This document shows positions 46,022 to 54,653 of a stretch of 64,000 nucleotides of DNA, piece by piece. The position numbers and the translations under genes are program-made. This DNA is from Hetaerina americana. Taxonomy: Eukaryota; Arthropoda; Insecta; Odonata; Calopterygidae. The DNA lies in NCBI GenBank assembly GCA_022747635.1, contig JAKTNV010000006.1, positions 66,409,590 to 66,473,589 on the forward strand, in the 5' to 3' direction. The notes beneath the pieces were generated by a model. It ran no database searches. It had not been told where the DNA came from and was given only the letters and a program-made list of their open reading frames with translations. Position 1 is the stretch's first letter. Every line of letters begins with the position of its first letter.

Positions 46022-46292
46022 ATTACAATTGTTATTGCTAGTCTACCCTTTAAGGTAGGTCATGGATGGACACAGACTGAACATTACTACACTCCTCAGC
46101 TTCGCCTAACATGTCTCACTCTGACATACCATACATCATTAAACTATTCTACATTCTACCTTGTTCTTTCCGTCCAATCATCTTTACGTCTAACCTTTTC
46201 CCTACCTCGTTTGTCGCTCTCCCCTCTATCATGATCTTCAACACTCCATCCCCAATTAAAACGTCCTAATTCCACCATTCCTGCTTCCTTTG
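46022..46292 (-). mobile_element. LINE L-A, segment 3 of 3 (polyprotein end and 3' UTR)
   Basis: Minus strand. Reads WSVEDHDRGESDKRGREK, aligned with GMLKTVIEGRMLGKRGKGR of the copy at 3654, then a 3' UTR ending in the conserved stem-loop (46043-46058) and an AATAA-like tail. The reading is taken up again on the other side of MLE-2 (47050), so the mariner landed inside this LINE. Confidence 0.75.
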
Positions 46293-46294
46293 TA

Positions 46295-46327
46295 CGAGGG
46301 TCATCCGGAAAGTAGTACCCGTTCGTG
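46295..46327 (+). repeat. MLE-2 terminal inverted repeat, left
   Basis: 33 bases identical to the reverse complement of 47015-47047. Confidence 0.92.
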
Positions 46328-46393
46328 AAATAAAGACACAAAAGTAAATATTAACAAACATAAAAAATTTTATTTGAAAGAGGATACTTTAAA

Positions 46394-46512
46394 CTACTTC
46401 TCAACATAATCTCCAAGCAAATTAAGGCATTTGTCATAACGTGTGACAAGTTTCTGTATTCCTGCTGCATAGTCCTTCGCCGCCAGCTCATTGAGATACG
46501 CGAGGGACCCAT
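46394..46512 (-). pseudogene. mariner transposase C-terminal end
   Basis: Reads SLAYLNELAAKDYAAGIQKL, then VTRYDKCLNLLGDYVEK and a stop, the classic end of mariner transposases (GI-KL--R--KC---NGDYVEK). It is in a different frame from the N-terminal part; the shift sits at the deletion junction near 46510. Confidence 0.85.
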
Positions 46513-46886
46513 CTTGCACAAATTTTTGCATAATGCAGATGGTGTTTAACAATTTCATGAACAATTGTTCGAGAAACATTGGGAAAATGCTCACAGATGT
46601 CATCAATTGTGACGCGCCGATCGTTCCTCACGAATTCGTCAACTGAGCTCACCAGTTGGTCTGTAATGACAGACGGTCTCTCCGAACGCTCATCGTCGTG
46701 TGTGTTCCCCCTCCCCATGTTGAAGTTGCGACACCACCGCCGAACAGACGACTCGTCCATTACATTGTCTCCATACACCTCCTTTAATTGGCGATGAATA
46801 TCACATGGGCGAACGTTTCTTGCATTGAGGAATTTAATCACTGCCCTCACTTCACAACTGGCGGCGTTCTCAATTTTTTTAAACAT
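46488..46886 (-). CDS. mariner transposase, DNA-binding domain only
   Basis: An open, ATG-initiated frame of 132 residues starting MFKKIENAASCEVRAVIKFL. Residues about 8-55 form the first helix-turn-helix (FLNARNVRPCDIHRQLKEVY, SSVRRWCRNF); DDERSERPS is the linker; RRVTIDDICEHF...SRTIVHEIV is the second helix-turn-helix. It ends just after YAKICARWVPR, before the catalytic domain, with a TGA created by the deletion frameshift. In intact transposases this half binds the terminal repeats; without the DDD/DDE core it cannot cut. Such a product could compete for the repeats or simply be a relic. No stop or indel interrupts it, unlike most elements here. A TTG nine bases upstream also begins the open frame, but ATG fits better. 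Confidence 0.75.
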   Translation of the reverse strand: MFKKIENAASCEVRAVIKFLNARNVRPCDIHRQLKEVYGDNVMDESSVRRWCRNFNMGRGNTHDDERSERPSVITDQLVSSVDEFVRNDRRVTIDDICEHFPNVSRTIVHEIVKHHLHYAKICARWVPRVSQ

Positions 46887-47014
46887 TGCAAACAATCACA
46901 GAAACAACACAGGCAATGCTAGCGTCACGCAACTTGGCTCAGAGAAGGCAGACAAGCCACTGAAGCTATCTGACCTCGTCCAGCGGCTACTCGCGTCGTC
47001 AGCACTTCATGCGG

Positions 47015-47047
47015 CACGAACGGGTACTACTTTCCGGATGACCCTCG
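47015..47047 (-). repeat. MLE-2 terminal inverted repeat, right
   Basis: Perfect inverted copy of 46295-46327. Confidence 0.92.
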
Positions 47048-47049
47048 TA

Positions 47050-47333
47050 TTTCTCCCAATAACTCTTTCACCTCCCCCGCCATGCCTAACACTTATTAAT
47101 TTGTTTTCTTCCCGTCCGTTTTAACTTGTTCATCCTTCTCCACGCTCATATCTCAAAGGCCTTCCATGTACACCTATCATCTTGCTTCAATGACCATGTT
47201 TCTGCACCGTACAGCAATATGCTACCTTTCAACGTTTAAACGATTATTTTCTTATTATCCTACTCAACGTCCTTATCATCAATTCCCTCCCAGTGAAAGC
47301 TTCTTTTCCTAACGTAATTATTCTTCTTACAGG
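47050..47333 (-). mobile_element. LINE L-A, segment 2 of 3 (thumb region)
   Basis: Minus strand. Reads RKRSFHWEGIDDKD, then GSILLYGAETWSLKQDDR, WKAFEI-AWRRMNKLKRTGRK and, after a shift, the ERVIG region, equivalent to SVAMYGAETWLLKQKD...EMWVWRRMGKVEW at 3654. Contains stops and frame shifts. Bounded by SINE-A on one side and MLE-2 on the other. Confidence 0.75.
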
Positions 47334-47633
47334 CAGTAGTAGTATTTAGGGGAAGCGACCGACAGCTGAGGTCATTTGCGCCATAGGGGATGGACAGGAA
47401 AGGATGAAGGGTGGAGAGAAACCCGGCGTCGGCATTAGTCTACTCTTAACGAAAGGCGCCAACGGGTCCGCATCTTAACGTCCCATCCGACGGACGGCGT
47501 ACTCACTCAAAGTGCCCTCCACAAAGCACCTCAAGTAGGGATCGAGATACCTCTGAAAAATATTCAACACCGCCAGAATTTGAACCCGGGCCCTCTGGGT
47601 GGGAAGCCAGTTTTTCTTACGACCATGCTACTT
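47334..47633 (-). repeat. SINE-A inserted into a LINE
   Basis: Reverse of the 12027 copy: AGTAGTAGTATTTAGGGG tail, GGAAGCGACCGACAGCTGAG, GAAACCCGGCGTCGGC, CCGACGGACGGCGTACTC, CACCTCAAGTAGGGATCGAG, then a B-box region (GAATTTGAACCCGGG) and head. The extreme head (47605-47633) is diverged from other copies. It splits the LINE between DGVLDQDG and the -RKRSFHW- segment. Confidence 0.85.
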
Positions 47634-47635
47634 TG

Positions 47636-47965
47636 ACCATCTTGGTCTAAAACACCGTCAAGATATATAATCTGCTCTAGTGTCCGCCCTCCTATTTCAA
47701 CGTTTAACTTAACCTTCCTCCTCCTCAAAAATTTCATAAACTTCGTTATGTTTTCATTTATGTCCTTCCCTTCCCTTATCACGCTGATTATCGAATGCAC
47801 TCATCCACGATTGTAACCCCTCAACTGACTGACTAAATAAAGCTTGATCATCCGCAAGGCTAACTGATTTTATGTATTCCCCACAAGCTAACATTCCTAT
47901 TTCCAGTTCTTTCTATGCCCTTTTAACCATTCCCTCCACGTATATCTTGAAAGGCATAACGATAG
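47636..47965 (-). mobile_element. LINE L-A, segment 1 of 3 (reverse transcriptase core)
   Basis: Minus strand. Reads MPFKIYVEGMVKRA-KELEIG, GEYIKSVSLADDQALFSQSV, EGLQSWMSAFDNQRDKG, then MKFLRRRKVKLNVEIGGRTL and EQIIYLDGVLDQDG. LADD (codons at 47847-47858, complement) replaces the usual YADD/FADD catalytic motif of reverse transcriptase box C. The part upstream of FNIY-like sequence is absent, so the copy is 5'-truncated or decays before 47965. Frame shifts are present. Confidence 0.8.
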
Positions 47966-48049
47966 CGTTCGAAATTTGGGTGTTACAAAGAAAATCCAAG
48001 ATAGTTCCGTTAAAAAAACCACTAGAATTTAACACCATTTTACATTTTA

Positions 48050-48480
48050 TTTAGGGCGAAGATCGCTTTCACGGAAGACTTAAAGAGGATTAAGGTTCCA
48101 CTTTAATGATCACTTCATTCATGATCACAGTCGAGGAAGGAATGTCGACGCATTAAGCCGAATAATCTTTGGGTCGAAATGAAATTCGTCCAGTCACCTC
48201 TTCCCACACGCAGGATGCTCACGTGTGTTGTGAAACGCGGGCCGGATAAATGTGTCCGCTCGGTCCATGCATGGACGCTAACGATTGGCAGATATCCCCG
48301 GGGAGTTAGGTCCCTTCGTGTACGATTTCGGCCTCGGTCATCAAATCGAATGACGACCCGTGATCGCAACAAAGGCTCTTCCGAGAACCTCCAACTGATG
48401 GTTTCCAGAAGACGCCGGCACGATTGAAGTGCTTCCACGGGGCGACGAGTGGTCGCAATCATCATTAACCTCGGTGCAAT
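48050..48480. other. GC-rich block without a gene
   Basis: CpG-containing (GAAACGCGGGCCGGATAAAT, CCTCGGTCATCAAATCGAATG region) with conflicting open frames on the two strands. No domain or repeat recognised. Confidence 0.3.
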
Positions 48481-48813
48481 CCCTTCCTCGGAATCACTGA
48501 TGTCACCATTTCCCTGATTACGAAAAACTTTCCAGCTCCGCGAGTCTAGTCTTGATCAGCTCGTGATATTTATTTCCCAGGAGTTCCTATTCCACTGATA
48601 AGCATATCTTTAAAACTGCGGGCTCACAGATTTTACAAGGATTTGAAGGCACGAAAATTTACCGCCGAACGGTTGAATACTAGCATACGTGAATATAAGT
48701 GTGTTTCGGTCTGTTTCCTATTTCCCATTTCTTCCCTCCCTTCATTTAAATGCGCTTTGGTCACATATGCACGCACATCTATACACACGCATATTATGTA
48801 TGTATGTATAAAT
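48481..48813. other. unassigned DNA
   Basis: No gene; ends in an imperfect (TATG)n-type stretch near 48795-48810. Confidence 0.5.
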
Positions 48814-49085
48814 TAGGTCTCGGTAGTCCAGGGGATAGAGCGTTGGACTGCAGACCGGAGGGGCCCGGGTTCGATTCCCGGGCAAGGCACTCTGAGCACC
48901 TGCAGCTCCACCCAAGCTATGTGAGTTTTCGGGTACCAGATCTTCCTGGGAAACCATAACCGGCACAGGGAAAGGAACCGGCCCCCCTACCCTGATGTGT
49001 AAATTTCACCCGCCGTCGGGCTTAGTACTGGGTGAACTCTTCCATCACCTACCAAACCGATCTTCCGGTTGATTAATGTGGTAAA

Positions 49086-49087
<2 letters not shown>
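48814..49087 (+). repeat. SINE-B, complete copy
   Basis: A tRNA-derived SINE of about 274 bases. Head: CGGTAGTCCAGGGGATAGAGCG-like A-box region (48821-48842), GGACTGCAGACC anticodon-arm-like sequence with GCA in the loop, B box GGTTCGATTCC (48868-48878). Body: CTGAGCACCTGCAGCTCCAC, CAGATCTTCCTGGGAAACC, GGCACAGGGAAAGGAACCGG, CACCCGCCGTCGGGCTTAGT. 3' end: stem-loop AACCG-ATCTTC-CGGTT (49055-49070), GATTAATGTGG, then (TA)n. The 5' arm does not pair with the 3' arm well enough for a working tRNA. Partial copies at 2338, 2606, 7301, 31199 and 53363. Confidence 0.8.

Positions 49088-49129
<42 letters not shown>
49088..49129. repeat. (TA)n microsatellite
   Basis: An uninterrupted TA run of about 21 units directly at the SINE-B 3' end, probably its expanded tail. 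Confidence 0.95.
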
Positions 49130-49132
<3 letters not shown>

Positions 49133-50655
49133 CAATTATGATTTTAATTCAGGATCTGAACGGTTAAAGATGGGCATATATAGTATCTCAAAGGTCGTTG
49201 CGCGTATCCTTAAATACCCGGGACGTTTTAAAGAGTCCCAGGTCTGGTACTTAAAATTCCAAAAGATCCTTTTTTGCCAATATAATAATACTGGGACGGT
49301 TTCATAAGGCTAGGTGGACCAAACTATCATAGGTAGCGAGTCTTAGACTTGCAAGAACTCAATGGGCTTTTAAGGCCAGGCCAACAAGATTTGTTCGTCG
49401 ACGTGGAAAACGTTTTCCCCTTGCTGCTTATAAGAAAATTTTTCCGTCTTTAGAAGATTTCACATGGATCAGGCATTCGAAATAAATTCATTGAGCAGTA
49501 CTCAGAATGAGGATAAGTTTGCATCGAATTTATTAAAATGCGTTAGTATCGAGGTCATTTTGTACCGTATTTAATCCATCTATTACCTATTTTCGGTCAA
49601 TTATAAAAATTGTGAAATTAATAATTCCGTTAAAATAGAAAACCTATGTGCTAAAATCAAGAAATAGTAACGTACTATATTGCTATTTATAATAAAAGGC
49701 ACAGTAATCCAATTATGCCATAAATTCGATAACACGATTCAAATACAGCCAAATGGGCCTTCTCTCTAAATAAATTCCAGCCCTCAACATCTAGCCGCTG
49801 ACCCTTGAGCTCTTTAACGTGTTCCTATTTCCCATCTTTTAAGAAATTTGGCATTTTGTGGAAAAATTTATTATTTATTTAATATATTGGCGTCACAAAG
49901 GGTTACTTAGAATCTCTCAAGGAAACGCAATTCATTCATTTTTATTTTTGATTAAAATTGTGCTAATTGCCATATGAGGTAACAAGTCCTGCGGTCTCAT
50001 AGCCTCATTTAAAGCAAAGACCTGAGTAGCCCACCACTTTCTGAGAGATATCAGGAATAGAAAAGAAAATGTCCTCAGGTTATTGATTGTATTCACGTCA
50101 CGTATATCGCATCGCTAAAATCAACAAGAATATAATCTTTGATAATTCGCGAGCATGCAATTGAAGTATGGCAGTGCCTCTTTGCATGCAACTTCAAATT
50201 AACCCCTCTCCATTTAGTCTGTTGGAAAAACGTGAATGTGACACTATGCTATCAATCAGCAAAATACTCAGCATGTCACCCGATCAATAATTGTGAATCA
50301 GTTAAAAAAATGCACTTATGAGTTAAAGTGAGATATATTGTTAATGCATAACGTAGAAGTACCGATACATATCATAGTATTTGATAAAAAAATAATAAAA
50401 ATAAATAATGTAGGAGATTTATTGTTCTGGGACAGAGTAGTTTATGAATGATATTACATCAATTTCAACATTTGGAGATGAGGCAAAGGGGTTATATACG
50501 AGGGGTATTTACAAACTCCCCTCGAACTGGTGGGGATTTTGTTAACTGCAAACGAAAGAGTTATACAGGATTAGAACAAATGTGGGGAGCAATATGAGGA
50601 TAACCCTTAAGTGTGGAGCAGATTTATCAAAACAAAATAAGAAAATCTGATGACT
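49130..50655. other. unassigned AT-rich DNA
   Basis: No gene or repeat recognised. Two similar bits, ACCCGGGACGTTTTAAAGAG and TACTGGGACGGTTTCAT, lie near 49220 and 49300 but are too short to define a repeat. Confidence 0.45.
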
Positions 50656-51065
50656 AGATTACGAACTGTGGAATAAAACCGAAGCGATGACACAAAAGAA
50701 GTGAGGGCGAACTGAGGAAATAGGAACGAATACACAGATGGCTGCCGCAGGAGGGAAGAGCACGGCAAGGTGGGTTAGGGAGATGGGGAAGCGGAGGAAG
50801 AGAGAGAGATGGAGAGGGAGAGAGAGCGATGGCCTTGTGAGATGCAAAACACCTTCGAGCGGGGGAGCAAATGGAAGCTGAGAGGAGTTGCAGCCGCGGT
50901 GCTTGTGGGGGGCGACGGCTCCTCCCTCCCCCATGCCTTTTGGAGGCGGGGGATTAGATTACGGGGCTCAATGGTTCGGAGCCTGGGCAATAGGGGCCCA
51001 AGGAAATGGGACGAGGAATATCTTTTGGGCTCGTATGCAAATGATCAGCGGACAACTTTTTGAGG
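50656..51065. other. GC-rich block with GAGA runs
   Basis: AGAGAGAGATGGAGAGGGAG and neighbours (50795-50830) are a GAGA-type purine tract, followed by CpG-containing G-rich sequence. Conflicting frames are open on both strands. GAGA runs can bind GAGA-factor-like proteins in insects, but no promoter is evident. Confidence 0.35.
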
Positions 51066-52290
51066 TGTACCTACAATGACTGTTGTTTTGTTTCATCTCT
51101 GGGAGCCTTATTCTTCATAGACGGCGTGACGCTCACAAGGTCGTCATTGGAGGTAAAAAAAGATAAAAAACGATGGATGATTTTTCCTTAAAGGTTAAAT
51201 ATCTCGTAAACGTTGATATTAAGGTGAGATGAAAGAATTTAATTTCATTAATACCTTGCTTCGTAACAACGGAATATTGAGAACAAAGTTATGCTCCAAA
51301 GTGTGACTATCTCGCGTCAAGAGCGGTTTTTATTCTGTCGACGTCAATTGCATTTTCATACCTATATAAAGTCTTTGGATGCAAAATTCACACAACTCGG
51401 AGACTTTACTCACTATATAAGTCGTCAGTAATAACTAATTCCATTTGTAGACCTGTTAAATGAATTCGAATGACATTAAATGCTTCTTTCCCTAACGGAG
51501 TGCCTTCTAATGACATAAGAGTGATCCAAAGCCTATATAAAGACCATATGGCTATAATTAAAACTGGACTACACCATGAAGCAGCGGTAATCAAAGCAAG
51601 ATGTTAGGCGATGTGCAATCATACCAATTACTTTTTAAGTCAACCATTTGAGTCAAATTAATAAATGATATCAAAATAAATTCTCAAAGAGAACCATCTA
51701 CGGGGAAAATCATTATTTTCTGTATTTACAAAGGTGTTTCAAACCAATCTTTCGATTTATGACCAGTGATGAACAGATATAAACAAAATCACATTAAAAC
51801 TGAACAAAATTGTGATTTTTTCCACCGTTAAAAATTATTAAATTAAAATATTATTTTTAATTAGTTTGGTATTCCTATGCCTATAGATATCGGTATCTTG
51901 CATTATCTATTACGTTCAAGCGGACCATTATTGCATTTTTCCACCTACCGAAAAAAGCTTTTATGCTAATTATTTGCGCGAATACCAATTTGCCTTTGGT
52001 CCAATATTTCTTCCTCTGACTTTACTGCCTGCGTAGTTTTCCATTCTTGTTTCAGGACATTCATCGATGGTTTGTGTATATAGTGTTGCAGCTAAGATTT
52101 TTTCACGCCACTAAAGCTATCCATCATATGAGAATCAGTAATAATTGGGCAAAAACATTGCTATATACGCCCCACGATATCATAATGCTGAGGGCAAGAG
52201 TAATGCGCAAATGCTTTCCACTCTCTTTAACTCCCATAAATAAAACTGCATTCCACGACGCCAAGGTTACACTTTATTATTGTTAAGATA
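51066..52290. other. unassigned AT-rich DNA
   Basis: No gene or repeat recognised. TATATAAAG occurs at 51363 and again near 51534 without other promoter signs. Confidence 0.45.
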
Positions 52291-52911
52291 GGGATCTTTT
52301 TAGAATGGCCTCTTGTTTTTTTCCCCGCGTACGTGAGGCAAACTGTGAAAAAGAAACTCCGTTCCGGGGCACTACCAAGTCCACGGAGGCGACCTTGGGT
52401 CTTTTGCGAGCAAAGAACTTTTTATTCATTTGACTGGACGGAAAGCGGCGAGCTATGGCGGAGTAAATCGCTGCTGCCACGGAAACTATCGCCATTGTAA
52501 CGTCTCAGGGAAGCTTGAAAACGAGTGGACTTGGAAGCCCGACGCACGTGCAAACAAAAGCCCAGCGTCGTGCGCACGTAGTTTCGTCGGAATTATTAAC
52601 CCCTCTAAGTACCTCCCCCACCCTCCCCCCAACACCCACATAACTTCAAACCCTCCCCCATCTCGACACTGCGTCGACAATGAAACCAGGAAATTGTCGG
52701 GGCATGGGTCACCATTGGCCTATTAAAGCTTCACATTCTTTCGTCCAGAAAGGAGCATATCACGGAAAATCCCGAGTGGAAGAGAACTCAGCGACAGAGC
52801 TAAGGCGAGAGAGAATGAGGGACGGAAAATAGCAGTTTTTTTACCCCTCCCCCCCAACTGTCATGTGACGAAACAACTGAGATGAGGGCGGACTGAAGTC
52901 ATAGCTGAGAG
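52291..52911. other. GC-rich block with polypyrimidine run
   Basis: CpG-containing sequence, then CCTCCCCCACCCTCCCCCC near 52612-52630 and a further C run at 52845. No gene supported in it. Confidence 0.35.
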
Positions 52912-53358
52912 ATGGAAGTGGCGTCTCTCAGGAAACGCACAATTAAAAGGCATCTCTACGATCAGTTCGATGAAACGAAGAGCGGCTTGCACTTAAATGT
53001 TTTACTTCCCGACCGCTTCATTGGCAACGTTCCCATGTCAAGCCGCCTTCAACGACCCGGGAAACTATTTCATGATCTGAATACTGTTGGATTCAAAATA
53101 ACAGAACGCTGGAATCAGAAAGCGTGTTACTCTGGTTATGTTTCCCAGAGAGCGAATCATCATGTGGCTCCTGAAAGCTTCAAACGTGTCCTAAATACAG
53201 AGCCGAAATCATTAATAGATATAGGTACGAATAAAACACGCAAAAAGACCGAAAAGCAAGGCGAAGTGCGCATTCAGTCAATTCTTGGTGACCATGCACA
53301 AACAACTGCTGGGTTCAAGCTGAGAGAAATGTCAAAAGGAAGAAAAAAACTGCAGTGA
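52912..53358 (+). CDS. unrecognised ORF, 148 residues, doubtful
   Basis: ATG with purine at -3 and G at +4, directly after a GC-rich block, runs to a TGA just before a reversed SINE-B. The product is basic and polar (starts MEVASLRKRTIKRHLYDQF) without a transmembrane segment, signal peptide, cysteine pattern or domain I recognise. Its length is near the upper limit expected by chance in this window. No intron signals or second exon are evident. It may be chance, a retroelement relic or a lineage-specific gene. Confidence 0.15.
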   Translation: MEVASLRKRTIKRHLYDQFDETKSGLHLNVLLPDRFIGNVPMSSRLQRPGKLFHDLNTVGFKITERWNQKACYSGYVSQRANHHVAPESFKRVLNTEPKSLIDIGTNKTRKKTEKQGEVRIQSILGDHAQTTAGFKLREMSKGRKKLQ

Positions 53359-53362
53359 TTAA

Positions 53363-53585
53363 ACCGAAGGTTGGTTTGATAGATAAGGGTGGAGCTCACC
53401 TAATACTAAAAATTCAAAGGTTTGGGATATTCAAACATCAAGATAGGGATTTGGTTCCTTTCCCTCTGCCGCCTGTGGTTTCCCAAGAAGATCTGGTACC
53501 TGAAAAAGATTGGGTGAAGTTGAAGGTGCCCAGAGGCGTCATCCTGCAACGAGTCCGGGTCCTCCAGTCAGTATTCCAGTGTTTT
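53363..53585 (-). repeat. SINE-B copy, minus strand
   Basis: Reverse of 48814: ACCGAAGGTTGGTTTGAT (3' stem region), GGTGGAGCTCACCTAATACT, TTTGGTTCCTTTCCCTCTGC, GTGGTTTCCCAAGAAGATCT, GTGCCCAGAGGCGTCATCC, then a decayed B-box region (GAGTCCGGGTCCTCC) and head. Confidence 0.75.
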
Positions 53586-54563
53586 TCCCACCAAATTACC
53601 ACGCTCTCAAAAGAATGAGCTGATGGAAATATCACATTAAAAAAACCTGCAGACATACTGTCAATGCTTCAATTTTAAATAAACATCATTCATCCAAAAC
53701 ATATATTAATATGTTCTCTCAGCATTCAACTTATTAATCTTTTTCGTGAAACTTCACATAATCATTGTAATGAAAACATTTCATTTAAATACGCGAGTGG
53801 TAATTACATAAAATTATTCAAAGTAGTTTATTTTGGAGTGTGTTTCAACCTTCTCCATCATGCCATAAAAAGTCCTCTTTCGGAGGGGTTCGCGGAATGG
53901 GAGCATTTGATTGGGCATGCTGGTGCTCTGATTAATGGCAACAGCCCTCGAACTACCCGTGTAAGGGCGCGATCACTGGTCTCTCTTCCCCGCACCATCG
54001 CTTTCGCTCCCAGCAATAATCCCTTAATCCTCTGCAGCATAGTTTGCGATCATGATCTCGCGATCTTGTTCGAATTATTGGCTACAGGTATCGCCCCGTG
54101 CTGAGATCCGCTGCGGGATAATTGAAGGACGAAATAGGGCTGCCGTTATCGATCGCTTTAAGTATTTAGGATTAGTATCACACGGGCGTGATATCAAGAG
54201 CCGTGATCGGATACGTGGTTAACTCCGGTGGGTAACGTGCGTGCGATATTTCATGTCCAATATATGAACTCTGATAAGAAAAATATCAAGGAGGTGGCGA
54301 CAGAATCGAAAACATGAACGGAGTAGTTATATCGGAACTAGTAAAACTTCAAATTCAAAAAAGCACTTCCATCTTATTTATAAGACTTTTCATTTCCGTT
54401 AGATGTTACGGTACTAAATCCCGTGTGTTTAATCATTTTTTTCTTTGAGAAATGGATAAAATTTCGGCATGAATTTTCACTTGAGTATAAATATTTTCGT
54501 TACATTGACTTGATGTTTAACTTAAAAGTTAACTCCAATTTTAACAAGTATAAATTAATTTTT
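53586..54563. other. unassigned DNA
   Basis: A moderately GC-rich stretch at 53870-54240 with overlapping frames on both strands and no domain. Nothing else recognised. Confidence 0.45.
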
Positions 54564-54653
54564 CCAGGCTTTAACTTTTATCTTAACTCTGTTTCGAAAA
54601 TGTAGGATTCGACTTAAATTCGTGTATGATTAAAGTTAACTTCCCAAGCCTGG
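54564..54653. repeat. 90-bp inverted-repeat mini-element, possible MITE
   Basis: CCAGGCTTTAACTTTTATC at 54564-54582 matches the reverse complement of 54628-54653, which is CCAGGCTT, a 7-base insert, then TAACTTTAATC. Only one substitution separates the paired parts. No target duplication is obvious and no other copy was found in the window. Confidence 0.35.

Larger units (their letters stand above)
46295..47047 (-). mobile_element. mariner-like element, internally deleted (MLE-2)
   Basis: A 753-bp element with perfect 33-bp terminal inverted repeats (46295-46327 and 47015-47047, outer end CGAGGGTCATCC) and TA on both sides (46293-46294, 47048-47049). It encodes the N-terminal and the extreme C-terminal part of a mariner transposase on the minus strand. 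Compared with a full mariner of about 1.3 kb, some 0.5 kb covering the catalytic domain is gone. Terminal sequence and transposase differ from MLE-1, so it is a different mariner lineage. Identical ends suggest recent, in-trans mobilisation. Confidence 0.92.

Noticed and set aside
48814..48890. tRNA gene with GCA anticodon
   Set aside because: Acceptor and anticodon arms do not pair, and the sequence continues into a SINE body found in several other places.
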